In this document: piece by piece, positions 1 to 5,822 of the stretch
How positions within the stretch are numbered: position 1 is the stretch's first letter
Layout: the number at the start of each line of letters is the position of its first letter
From: a virus
Length of the DNA: 21,390 bases
Reading direction: 5' to 3' (one strand)
IMG/VR virus record: IMGVR_UViG_3300047661_000052
Location: 1-21,390 of that record
The notes under the pieces: model-generated
Seen by the model: the letters and a program-made list of their open reading frames with translations, nothing else
What the model was told of the DNA's origin: nothing
Database searches by the model: none
Program-made: the position numbers and the translations under genes

Positions 1-702
1 TGGGAGCGCGCTCTCGATAACTTCCCCCTGGCTGCCAGCTTCGATTACAGCCCGTCGCCCGCTGATCGCTGGAACTGGCCCGTCTACGGAGGCATGTGGA
101 ATCGTCTGGCTATCGATCTGCCTATGGGCCGCGTGCGCTGGGTCTCAGCCGTCAAGTATCAGAACGTCGATGGCAGTTGGACTGTTCTCGATCCATCGCT
201 CTATCGCGCCGATCTCAGTGGTATTCCCTGCCGTCTCACGCCCTCGCAGTCATCCGCTGGCGGCATGGTTTGGCCCTGGCAGGGAACCTACCTACCGGGC
301 TCGGTGCGAATCGTCTACGAGGCCGCCAGCTACGTTCAGCCCATCGCTGAACCATTCACTGTGCCAGTTGCGCCGGGGCCTTACACCTACCAATTAGACC
401 AGTTGCCCGTCACCGCTGTTGAATGGGTTGCCGACGCTGCCGGTGATCCGGTTACGGGTTGGTCGGTTAGTTCCTCCGGCCTTCTCACTCTTCCCGTAGC
501 CCAGGCCGGAGCATCGCTCGTCGCCAACTACTGCATCGCCAATTGCCCCGCCAGTGTGCAGCTTGCGCTGCTGATGCTGGTGGGCCACTTCTACCGCAAC
601 CCCGAGGCGACCACCGATCTCGAGATGGAGCAGCTGCCCTTTGGCGTGCAGTCGCTGCTCAGTTCCGAAGTCATCGACTGGACGGATTACCGGCCATGCT
701 GA
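1..702 (+). CDS. Head-tail connector, phiE125 gp8-like (5' end outside window)
   Basis: The reading frame is open from the first base, so this is the C-terminal 233 residues of a longer protein. It resembles the phage connector family that includes phiE125 gp8 (HK97 gp6-like adaptors), which forms the ring under the portal. The match rests on the opening WERALDNFP, the beta-rich middle, and the ending LALLMLVGHFYRNPEA ... LPFGVQSLLS, the usual family close in which a helix with an aromatic-Tyr motif is followed by LP-G-LL. About 70 extra residues, rich in Pro and Val, separate the central strand VRIVYEAASYV from the final helix. This is longer than I expect for the family and looks like an inserted beta domain. 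The stop overlaps the start of the next gene, consistent with one operon. Confidence 0.7.
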   Translation, partial: WERALDNFPLAASFDYSPSPADRWNWPVYGGMWNRLAIDLPMGRVRWVSAVKYQNVDGSWTVLDPSLYRADLSGIPCRLTPSQSSAGGMVWPWQGTYLPGSVRIVYEAASYVQPIAEPFTVPVAPGPYTYQLDQLPVTAVEWVADAAGDPVTGWSVSSSGLLTLPVAQAGASLVANYCIANCPASVQLALLMLVGHFYRNPEATTDLEMEQLPFGVQSLLSSEVIDWTDYRPC

Positions 703-1058
703 AAAATTCCATTCTCAGCCCGTCTATCCGCGCTGGCGAACTGTGCCATCGGGTCAGCTTTTCCCATGCCAGCGCTACGCAAGATTCCTTTGGGCAGCCG
801 ATCAACACTTGGACACCCTATCTCACCACCCGCGCCCGCATTGAGAACCTGAGCGGCCAGCAGCTCTTTCAGGCCCAGGAGTTCACCTCCCAGGCGATCT
901 GGCGCATCACCATCCGCTGGCCCGGCGCAGGTGTCGTTCAAACCGGCGACCGCGCCTTCTTCGAGGCCCATACCTTCGTTGTGCAAATCGTCAACAACAT
1001 GCTCGAACGCGGTCGCGTTCTTCAGCTCACCTGCCTTGAAATTGATGGGAGTTCCTAA
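696..1058 (+). CDS. Head closure / head-tail joining protein
   Basis: This 120-residue protein has the layout of the Phage_H_T_join family (SPP1 gp16-like stopper). These proteins sit between the connector and the tail and close the portal channel. Typical features are the N-terminal AGELCHRVSF strand, then a polar stretch with DSFGQPINTWTPY, then RARIENLSGQQLFQAQEF, where family members carry an ARIEPLSG-type segment, and a closing strand ending ERGRVLQLTCLEI. I chose the ATG at 696 because it starts inside the upstream stop region (7-base overlap) and gives the normal family length. The same frame stays open further upstream, but that would overlap the connector gene for over 150 bases and add residues with no family counterpart. 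Confidence 0.75.
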   Translation: MLKNSILSPSIRAGELCHRVSFSHASATQDSFGQPINTWTPYLTTRARIENLSGQQLFQAQEFTSQAIWRITIRWPGAGVVQTGDRAFFEAHTFVVQIVNNMLERGRVLQLTCLEIDGSS

Positions 1059-1579
1059 TGGATGACGACGGAATCACAATCGATACCAGCGATTTCGACA
1101 AGCTGGCGGAAATTCTTTCCCGCTTTCCAGACGATCTGCAAAACAAGCTTATGCAGCAATCGTTGCAGCCGGGAGCGCAAGTTTTACATGCGGCAGTCAT
1201 TGAAAAGTGTCCCGTCCGCCTGGATGAACCAACGGCCAAATCGACCGGAGCCAAACCCAACTGGCTCAAGGCTGATATTCGCATGGCGCGCAACAAAAGC
1301 GGTCATGGATGGCGCATTGGAGCTGGTCCCACCATGGCTTACCTGCTGCGTTGGCTGGAACTCGGTCACCGGCTCGTCAAGGGCGGCAAGCTCGGCAAGA
1401 AAAACAAAAAGAAAGGAACAACCGGAGTAGAGATCAAGTCTATTCCTGCCTACCCTGTCCTGCGCCCGGCTTTCGATGAGAACACGCAGTCGGCTGTACA
1501 TGCGATTGCTGTCGAGCTTGGCAATCAAATCGTCTCCTACTGGAAACAGACGTTGCGCATTCTCAAAAAATCCGCATAA
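1058..1579 (+). CDS. HK97 gp10-like head-tail / minor structural protein
   Basis: A 173-residue protein in the position and style of the HK97 gp10 family, which acts at the head-tail junction during assembly. Family-like features are the N-terminal helix beginning FDKLAEILSRFPDDLQ, the segment QVLHAAVIEKCPVR (family members usually have a run ending in AP-R-TG-L), and the later YLLRWLELGHR followed by IPAYPVLRPAFDE, which corresponds to the common E-GT ... PAHPFLRPA motif. A lysine-rich run (GGKLGKKNKKKG) lies between these two. The ATG overlaps the previous stop by one base (TAATG), which points to translational coupling. The family assignment is by motif pattern only. Confidence 0.75.
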   Translation: MDDDGITIDTSDFDKLAEILSRFPDDLQNKLMQQSLQPGAQVLHAAVIEKCPVRLDEPTAKSTGAKPNWLKADIRMARNKSGHGWRIGAGPTMAYLLRWLELGHRLVKGGKLGKKNKKKGTTGVEIKSIPAYPVLRPAFDENTQSAVHAIAVELGNQIVSYWKQTLRILKKSA

Positions 1580-1590
1580 GGAGTGCTCCC

Positions 1591-2010
1591 ATGCTTGAAG
1601 CGGGATTTCAGCAGCTCGTCGTCGCCAATGCCCGCGTGCAGGCGATTATCGGCAACCCGGCGCGCTTCTACCCGGTTCTTGTGCCCGATGAACCAATCTA
1701 TCCATGCGCCAGTTTCCAGGTCATCAGCGATACGCCGGTGGACCTGCTCGATGGATCGCTTGCTATCTGCTCCAAGCGCATCCAGGTGGATACGTGGTCG
1801 GGCGGATCCACGAATGCCAACTATGCCGACGTCAAGAATGCGCAGGAAGCCATCCGGGTCGTGTTGGAGAGTTTTACCGGGTTGCTGCCTGACGGCACCC
1901 GCGTCGCTTATATCCACGTCGTTAACGCCCGCGACCTGTACGAACAGGACGCGCGCAGTTATCGCACCTCGACTGATTTCATGGTGTACTACTACCCCGC
2001 CGCGGGATAG
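1591..2010 (+). CDS. Tail completion / tail terminator-like protein (DUF3168 type)
   Basis: A 139-residue protein with the pattern of the DUF3168 family (SPP1 gp17 / lambda gpU-like), which caps the tail tube at the head-proximal end. Visible landmarks are an opening helix, VVANARVQAIIGNPARFYPVLVPDEPIYPCASFQVIS (family: a short VGGRIYP-like element then PCVVYQ), a central strand KRIQVDTWSG, a helix AQEAIRVVLESF and a closing strand with a Phe-Tyr-Tyr-Tyr ending. The Shine-Dalgarno AAGGAG lies about 9 bases before the ATG, and the gap to the preceding gene is only 11 bases. It fits the expected gene order directly before the tail tube gene. Confidence 0.78.
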   Translation: MLEAGFQQLVVANARVQAIIGNPARFYPVLVPDEPIYPCASFQVISDTPVDLLDGSLAICSKRIQVDTWSGGSTNANYADVKNAQEAIRVVLESFTGLLPDGTRVAYIHVVNARDLYEQDARSYRTSTDFMVYYYPAAG

Positions 2011-2031
2011 CGGCAACAAAAGGAGCAACTC

Positions 2032-2541
2032 ATGACGGAAACTGCCCAGCCTATTATTGGCGTCAGCTCAAAGCTGTACATTGCCACATCCCAAGCCACA
2101 CCACCCACCATCGCCGCTGGCGTTGTCACCGGCGGCACCGCCGTTGGAAAAATCAAAACCATCAAAGCGCCCCAGCCCAAGTTCGGCACCGAGGATACCA
2201 CCACGCTCGACACGCCGGTGGGCACGCGCACCTTCATTAAGACTCTTCAGGATCCTGGCGATATGGACGTCAATGTCCTGTGGGAGTCGGCCGATCCGGG
2301 CCAAACCGCAGTCCTTACCGCCTTCAATACGCAATCCAATTCGGCCAATGGGGCGGCTTTTCCGTTCTTGCTGGTGTTGCCCACCAATCTTGAAGGCGGC
2401 CAAACCACCGAAGGCGATGCCTTCGCTTTCAGCGCCCTGGTCACCGATTACAGCGGCCCAGAGTTGCAAGTCGACAAAACCATTGCCTGGTCGTTCAAGG
2501 TCAAAATCACCGGGCCCATCACCTTCACCGAGGGCAGCTAG
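2032..2541 (+). CDS. Major tail tube protein
   Basis: A 169-residue protein that I assign as the tail tube subunit, the most abundant tail protein, which polymerises around the tape measure. The sequence is a chain of beta strands with Thr, Gly and Val and few Cys or Met. It includes segments seen in tube proteins: the KIKTIKAPQPKFGTEDTTTLDTPVGTRTFI stretch (family: ...ID.T.......R.FI.GL.D.G...), DPGDMDVNVLWESADPGQTAVL, and a C-terminal AFSALVTDYSGPELQVDKTIAWSFKVKITG strand pair. The start has a good Shine-Dalgarno (AAAGGAG). A strong hairpin follows the stop. Position between the tail completion gene and the chaperone/tape measure genes supports the call. Confidence 0.82.
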   Translation: MTETAQPIIGVSSKLYIATSQATPPTIAAGVVTGGTAVGKIKTIKAPQPKFGTEDTTTLDTPVGTRTFIKTLQDPGDMDVNVLWESADPGQTAVLTAFNTQSNSANGAAFPFLLVLPTNLEGGQTTEGDAFAFSALVTDYSGPELQVDKTIAWSFKVKITGPITFTEGS

Positions 2542-2562
2542 GATCGGCTCTCATTCACAAAC

Positions 2563-2595
2563 GGGGTACCCCAGGTCCAGATCCTCGGACCTGGG
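2563..2595 (+). other. Palindrome and 9-bp hairpin after the tail tube gene
   Basis: GGGGTACCCC (2563-2572) is a perfect 10-base palindrome. It runs into a second structure, CCCAGGTCC (2570-2578) with GGACCTGGG (2587-2595), which is a perfect 9-bp stem with an 8-base loop. No T run follows, so it does not look like a classic intrinsic terminator. A structure here could protect or trim the mRNA of the highly expressed tube gene, or lower read-through into the next genes. This role is inferred from position only. Confidence 0.6.
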
Positions 2596-2640
2596 ATGCT
2601 GCTCAAACTTGCCTGATAATTGAGAAATAGGAGAATAGGG

Positions 2641-2967
2641 ATGAGCGATTCCGAAAAAGCCGCCCAGGTGGGTGAGGCAATGCTTCTTTTTGAAAATCAG
2701 AGACGAGAACTGGCGCATTTAGCGGAAAAGATAGACAAAGTGAAAAAGGCGTATCGGACCTTTTCTTCCCAGAGTGCCCGCTGGTCTGTCGATGCCTCTC
2801 GGCCTACGAAGGTTTTTCTTTCCCACCCGGAAGCCGAGGAACGCGACCTTGCCTCCTACCTCTTCGCCGAGTCTGACCTTGCATCCCTGGTTACGGAATA
2901 TCAACAGGCGGAAGAAGCTCTCAGGGGCACAAAAGCCAAACTCGCCGGTTTCGGCGTCATGCTGTGA
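2641..2967 (+). CDS. Small helical protein of unknown function, paralog 1
   Basis: A 108-residue protein that I do not recognise. It is charged and predicted mostly helical: residues 1-45 form a long amphipathic stretch (EKAAQVGEAMLLFENQRRELAHLAEKIDKVKKAYRTF), and the C-terminal third forms another (SLVTEYQQAEEALRGTKAKLAGFG). This suggests a helical hairpin or coiled coil. The ATG at 2641 has AGGAG about 9 bases upstream and is preferred to an in-frame TTG 21 bases earlier. It has no signal peptide or membrane segment. It resembles the next gene in overall pattern and may be its tandem duplicate. Many phages have extra small genes between tube and chaperone genes, so it may be a minor tail or accessory protein. 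Confidence 0.6.
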   Translation: MSDSEKAAQVGEAMLLFENQRRELAHLAEKIDKVKKAYRTFSSQSARWSVDASRPTKVFLSHPEAEERDLASYLFAESDLASLVTEYQQAEEALRGTKAKLAGFGVML

Positions 2968-2984
2968 AGAAAGGCGAAAAAGCC

Positions 2985-3305
2985 ATGGAAACCGAAGAAA
3001 AACGTGCCATTCGGGCCGCTGCGCTGCTCGAATTCGAAGAGGCCAAGGCTGATTTGGCCCTTCTCCGCGCTAAGGCCGCGCAGCATGCAGCTCTTGTTCA
3101 CCCTGTTTATCGGCTGCTGCTGCGTATCAGCAACGAAAGCACAATGTCGGCAGATAGCTTGCGCTCCGACGTCCTCAACCGGTGCTCTCAGATTCAATCG
3201 GCCCTCGACTTGGAGGCCATTCTTTCCCTTGACGCCGAACTCAAGGCTGCGGTTGACCGCCTCAATCAGGCTGATACGGCCAAAAAATCGCTCGGATTCA
3301 GTTGA
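2985..3305 (+). CDS. Small helical protein of unknown function, paralog 2
   Basis: A 106-residue, Ala/Leu/Glu-rich protein of unknown function. Residues 1-30 (METEEKRAIRAAALLEFEEAKADLALLRAK) and the last 40 residues form charged helices. A similar order of helix, polar middle, helix and a terminal K--LGF is seen in the preceding gene. The ATG at 2985 has AAAGG about 10 bases upstream. A GTG at 2964, overlapping the previous stop, is an equally coupled alternative that adds seven residues. No catalytic motif, signal peptide or membrane segment is visible. It is the last gene before the AT-richer accessory block. Confidence 0.55.
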   Translation: METEEKRAIRAAALLEFEEAKADLALLRAKAAQHAALVHPVYRLLLRISNESTMSADSLRSDVLNRCSQIQSALDLEAILSLDAELKAAVDRLNQADTAKKSLGFS

Positions 3306-3341
3306 AACCTGTAGCTTTTACCGAAAAACTCGCCCTCGATG

Positions 3342-3351
3342 ACGTAAAATT
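3342..3351 (+). promoter_or_regulatory. Possible -10 element before first accessory gene
   Basis: ACGTAAAATT lies just ahead of the start at 3358. TAAAAT (3345-3350) fits a bacterial -10 hexamer in four of six positions, and the same 10 bases recur at 4386-4395 before another accessory gene. No convincing -35 is visible. If used, transcription would begin at or within a few bases of the ATG, giving a very short leader. Weak on its own; the repetition is what makes it notable. Confidence 0.3.
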
Positions 3352-3357
3352 GGGGCC

Positions 3358-3567
3358 ATGAAACGCTGGGTGATTTTCGCGCTCCTCTTTGTCTCTGTTT
3401 GTTTCCAGGCGAGTGTTCCGGCATATGCGCGGGGAACTCGTTCTGGACCACGAACGCATTACACTGGCCACACGAGCGGCACGTATCAACGCGGTTCCGG
3501 AAGTAGCCATAAAGGCGGTCACTACCGGAATCCAAGCACAAACAACCATTACCAACATCACAAATAA
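3358..3567 (+). CDS. Small exported Gly/His-rich protein
   Basis: A 69-residue protein with a clear Sec signal peptide: basic MKRW, a hydrophobic core to about residue 20, and a likely cut after AYA (residue 24). The mature part, about 45 residues, is rich in Gly, His, Ser, Thr, Asn and Tyr, with no Cys, and ends GSSHKGGHYRNPSTNNHYQHHK. I recall the same SHKGGHY-NP-T-xHY ending in small exported proteins of other phages and bacteria, but no function is known to me. The His content might bind metal; this is speculation. It sits alone between two gaps and opens the AT-richer block, which suggests an added (moron) gene rather than a tail component. Confidence 0.7.
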   Translation: MKRWVIFALLFVSVCFQASVPAYARGTRSGPRTHYTGHTSGTYQRGSGSSHKGGHYRNPSTNNHYQHHK

Positions 3568-3607
3568 AGCCATGTTCAACTGAAACCAGCCATCTATGGG
3601 GGCATGT

Positions 3608-3613
3608 TATACT
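3608..3613 (+). promoter_or_regulatory. Possible -10 element (TATACT) before the HIRAN gene
   Basis: TATACT matches the TATAAT consensus at five of six positions and ends 7 bases before the ATG at 3621. A transcript starting from it would have almost no leader, and no good Shine-Dalgarno is seen before that ATG, so leaderless translation fits. There is no clear -35 at the usual distance. Confidence 0.35.
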
Positions 3614-3620
3614 TCCGCCC

Positions 3621-4391
3621 ATGGAAATGGCAGACGTAATTTGGCTCCGTTCGGAAAGCTCTGATTTCGATGTTGCAAAGTTCATCCTGATTGGAGTGGC
3701 TCTTCTTCTCTTCCTTGTTTTCAATGTGATACGGGCCGCTCTTCGTGAGAAGAAGCCTTCCACTCTGGAGCCTCGGCGAGAGGAACCGGAAGACAGCTAC
3801 CAGAAAGACTTCCACGCCAAGGCAAGCAAAGAAGCCACAAACACCAAGGCTCGTTCGACTCCTGTGCAGGAAGACAGCTTTTCCGAATTGGCAAAGGAAG
3901 AGTCTTTGGGCGCGAAGGTTTGGTCGCCAGAAGCCGAGTACGACCAGGATTTGGCGGATGCGCAGTTCGAATCGCACATTGACCGCATTGTTGCGCCATC
4001 GGACCGGACAAAAGGATTTTGTATCAAAGTGGCAGGTGTAAGCTACCCTAATCCAGACGGCACCTCGCGTACCAGCATTATTGAGCAATGCGCAGTTTTT
4101 GAGGTTTTGAATCTTCACCATGAACCAAATAACGAATTTGACCCCAACGCCATCGCGGTTCTGACGGCGTCAGGGGATCAAATCGGTTTTCTCGATGCTC
4201 GCTTGGCCGGAGAAGTGGCGCGTGATTGTGCTCGAAATGGCCCTTGCTGGATGGCTGTCTTTCGCCATCAAACGCACCATCCGGATACCGGTAGCGTTGT
4301 GGGTGCGGTCATCTATATGATTCGCTTTTCTGAGGATTACCTTGAGCGAAATGCAGCCGAGATCTCGGTTAAACTTCCTGGACAAACGTAA
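3621..4391 (+). CDS. Membrane-anchored HIRAN-domain protein
   Basis: A 256-residue protein in three parts. Residues about 20-42 (FILIGVALLLFLVFNVIRAAL) form one membrane helix, followed by REKK, so by the positive-inside rule the C-terminus should be cytoplasmic. Residues about 45-125 are charged and low in complexity, a likely flexible linker. Residues about 133-215 match the HIRAN pattern: KVAGVSYPNPDG, then FEVLNLHHEPNNEFDPNAIAVLTASGDQIGFLDARLAGEVA. The core N-EFDPNAIAV---G-QIG-L----A is the family signature. HIRAN domains in HLTF/Rad5 helicases bind 3' DNA ends, and in bacteria they occur alone or with other nucleic-acid domains. Tethering one to the membrane is unusual. No helicase or nuclease motif is present. 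As an accessory gene in a tail operon it may act in lysogens or at DNA entry; this is inference. Confidence 0.72.
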   Translation: MEMADVIWLRSESSDFDVAKFILIGVALLLFLVFNVIRAALREKKPSTLEPRREEPEDSYQKDFHAKASKEATNTKARSTPVQEDSFSELAKEESLGAKVWSPEAEYDQDLADAQFESHIDRIVAPSDRTKGFCIKVAGVSYPNPDGTSRTSIIEQCAVFEVLNLHHEPNNEFDPNAIAVLTASGDQIGFLDARLAGEVARDCARNGPCWMAVFRHQTHHPDTGSVVGAVIYMIRFSEDYLERNAAEISVKLPGQT

Positions 4392-4395
4392 AATT
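4386..4395 (+). promoter_or_regulatory. Possible -10 element before third accessory gene
   Basis: ACGTAAAATT is identical to the ten bases at 3342-3351. It covers the stop codon of the HIRAN gene (TAA at 4389-4391) and lies 17 bases before the ATG at 4413. Part of the identity could be chance, because the stop codon lies inside it. No clear -35 was found. Confidence 0.25.
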
Positions 4396-4412
4396 ATGGC
4401 GTTGGAGGGGCT

Positions 4413-5033
4413 ATGCGACGCTTTGTGATTTGCTTGATTTTGTTTATGGCTGCCGACTGCTGGGCCCAGAATGTAATATTGCTCCAACCGTTTGAGCGGA
4501 AGGAGACCGTGACGCCTGCCGAAAAGACTAAAGCGCAGATCGATACAGATGCTGCAGAAGTAATCAAACGTATGAATGCTCCTAGGTCTCCCTCTCCGAA
4601 GCTTCCAACGCCTCCTCAAGCTGCTGCGAAGGTCAATCACGATGCGGCGGCAGCAGGGAAATTGGCCTCTTCTGCAGAGATGGAAACTGCCTGGAAGGCC
4701 GCTCGGAAGGCAGAGATCGATGCTGTCAGGTCCGGGCATGGGAATTCTGTGGACCCCTCTGACTTAGAAGAATGTCAGCGAGCGATTGAGGTTGAGGATT
4801 TCAATGCTCGGCAGGCTAAATATGAGGCTTCGAAAAAAGAAGATTTGACACGTAATCACTGTTCTGAGGAAGTACAAATTGGAACATCGGAAACGTGCGT
4901 TTATCTTCTGATGGGGTATCCAGATCAAACAAACGTGGATTCTCTCAGTGGGAAGCAGCTTGTGTATCCAAATGATCGTTTTGTTTATATCAACACACAA
5001 GGTAATGTGGAAGATGTTCAATCTTCCAACTGA
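4413..5033 (+). CDS. Exported protein with BamE/SmpA-like C-terminal domain
   Basis: A 206-residue protein with a signal peptide (MRRFVICLILFMAADCWA, likely cut before QN at residue 20). Residues about 30-150 are helical and charged with a Pro-rich stretch (APRSPSPKLPTPPQ). The last 55 residues carry the pattern of small SmpA/OmlA/BamE-like folds: VQIGTSETCVYLLMGYPDQTNV (family: IGM---QV--LLG-P--), then QLVYPNDRFVYINTQGNVEDVQ, the usual Tyr-rich strand with an N-G-V turn. Two Cys (in HCSEE and ETCVY) could form a disulphide after export. BamE-like domains occur in outer-membrane assembly factors and many periplasmic proteins, so the fold says where it acts but not what it does. The start has GGAGG at short spacing. 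It is the last gene of the accessory block and is followed by a terminator. Confidence 0.6.
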   Translation: MRRFVICLILFMAADCWAQNVILLQPFERKETVTPAEKTKAQIDTDAAEVIKRMNAPRSPSPKLPTPPQAAAKVNHDAAAAGKLASSAEMETAWKAARKAEIDAVRSGHGNSVDPSDLEECQRAIEVEDFNARQAKYEASKKEDLTRNHCSEEVQIGTSETCVYLLMGYPDQTNVDSLSGKQLVYPNDRFVYINTQGNVEDVQSSN

Positions 5034-5059
5034 AATTTAAAACATCAACCATCAACCCT

Positions 5060-5083
5060 AGGCCGCTTTCGAGCGGCCTTTTC
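5060..5083 (+). terminator. Intrinsic terminator T1 closing the accessory block
   Basis: AGGCCGCT (5060-5067) and AGCGGCCT (5072-5079) form a perfect 8-bp stem around a stable TTCG tetraloop, followed by TTTTC. The Shine-Dalgarno of the next tail gene starts only a few bases after it, so the terminator separates the exported-protein block from the tail genes without leaving room for a usual promoter downstream. Expression of 5098 onwards would need read-through or antitermination of late transcription. Confidence 0.85.
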
Positions 5084-5097
5084 TATTGGAGGAAACA

Positions 5098-5460
5098 ATG
5101 CAAGGCGAAAACAAATTGGTAGTCATCGACTCAACCGCTCGTGAAACCTCTCTCACTGTAAACGGAAAGAATTATTTGCTCCGCTATAGCTTTGAGGCGA
5201 TTGCTGGCTTCGAGGAGGGCACTGGAATCAACCCGGCGATTCAAACGATTCCCCCTACAACCCAAAACCTCATGTTTCTGCTCTTCGCAGGCCTGCGCGC
5301 ACATCATCCGGAGATTTCTATCGAGACGGTTGCGAGTTGGTTCAATGAGGAGAGCGCTGGAGCACTCTGCAAAGTGGCCTGGGAATCCTTTTACGGCACA
5401 CTTCCTGAGCCGGAGAAGAAGACCACGGCGGATGAATCTCCAAACCCTCCGAGCGCCTGA
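5098..5460 (+). CDS. Tail assembly chaperone, short form (gpG-like)
   Basis: A 120-residue protein in the place of lambda gpG, directly before the tape measure gene. Gene position, size and the frameshift downstream support the call. So does the sequence: a strand pair SLTVNGKNYLLRYSFEAIAGFEEGTGI (GTA gp10-like chaperones read -LR-DF-AL--LE---G), then a helical part QNLMFLLFAGLRAHHPEISIETVASWF (family LR-LLWAGL---P-LT-EEV). Chaperones of this group coat the tape measure during tail assembly. The ATG at 5098 follows GGAGGA by 4 bases, and an in-frame TTG at 5086 is rejected because it would include the ribosome binding site. The last codons contain the slippery site AAACCCT, from which a longer form is made. 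Confidence 0.82.
   Translation: MQGENKLVVIDSTARETSLTVNGKNYLLRYSFEAIAGFEEGTGINPAIQTIPPTTQNLMFLLFAGLRAHHPEISIETVASWFNEESAGALCKVAWESFYGTLPEPEKKTTADESPNPPSA
5442..5448 (+). promoter_or_regulatory. Programmed -1 frameshift site AAACCCT
   Basis: In the reading frame of the chaperone gene these bases read A AAC CCT, a perfect X XXY YYZ slippery heptamer four codons before the stop. The -1 frame has stops at 5406 and 5433, so slippage must occur after 5436, and the heptamer is the only such site in the 5436-5460 interval. Downstream, AGCGC (5452-5456) can pair with GCGCT (5480-5484), or GCAGC (5464-5468) with GCTGC (5477-5481). Either could be the stimulatory hairpin. The site type and place are as in gpG/gpGT pairs of many tailed phages. 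Confidence 0.85.
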
Positions 5461-5822
5461 CCGGCAGCAAATGGTGGCTGCGCTATTGGTCTCTCGCGCG
5501 CTATGATCTCGGGCTCTCTGAGCCGGAATTCTGGTGGCTGACCTTGGCGCAGTTCCACGCTCTTTATGAGTGCCATGCGCAGGCGCGCAAATATGAAGAC
5601 TATCGTACCGGAGTGATCGCCAGCATTGTCGCCAACTTCGGTTTCTGCCATCCCAAAGAATGGCTTTCTCCAAGCGATATTATGCCGTCTTTGCGTGATA
5701 AGACGGGCATAGCTCAGGCTCCGGTATCTGCCAAAGATCAACTGAACTCGCTTCGCGCAGCGCTGCGCAGCATGGCCACAACCAAGATTCCAGCGCAAAA
5801 GGTGAAAAACGATGGCGAATGA
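5448..5822 (+). CDS. Tail assembly chaperone, frameshift extension (gpT-like part of gpGT)
   Basis: This is the -1 frame part of a 241-residue fusion that begins at 5098, reads 117 codons through CCT at 5446-5448, then continues at TCC 5448. The frame between 5436 and 5543 has clear coding character (LTGSKWWLRYWSLARYDLGLSEPEFWWLTLAQFHALYE) but no ATG or GTG, so it is not a separate gene beginning upstream. The only later option, a TTG at 5544, would cut away this conserved-looking Trp-rich part. The segment LGLSEPEFWWLT, followed by DYRTGVIASIVAN, is typical of gpT-like domains, which bind the tail tube protein while the gpG part binds the tape measure. It ends 11 bases inside the tape measure gene. 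Confidence 0.85.
   Translation, partial: SERLTGSKWWLRYWSLARYDLGLSEPEFWWLTLAQFHALYECHAQARKYEDYRTGVIASIVANFGFCHPKEWLSPSDIMPSLRDKTGIAQAPVSAKDQLNSLRAALRSMATTKIPAQKVKNDGE

Noticed and set aside
5544-5822. Independent gene from a TTG start for the gpT-like part
   Set aside because: Coding character extends upstream to 5436 without a start codon, and a slippery heptamer in the right frame explains expression better.
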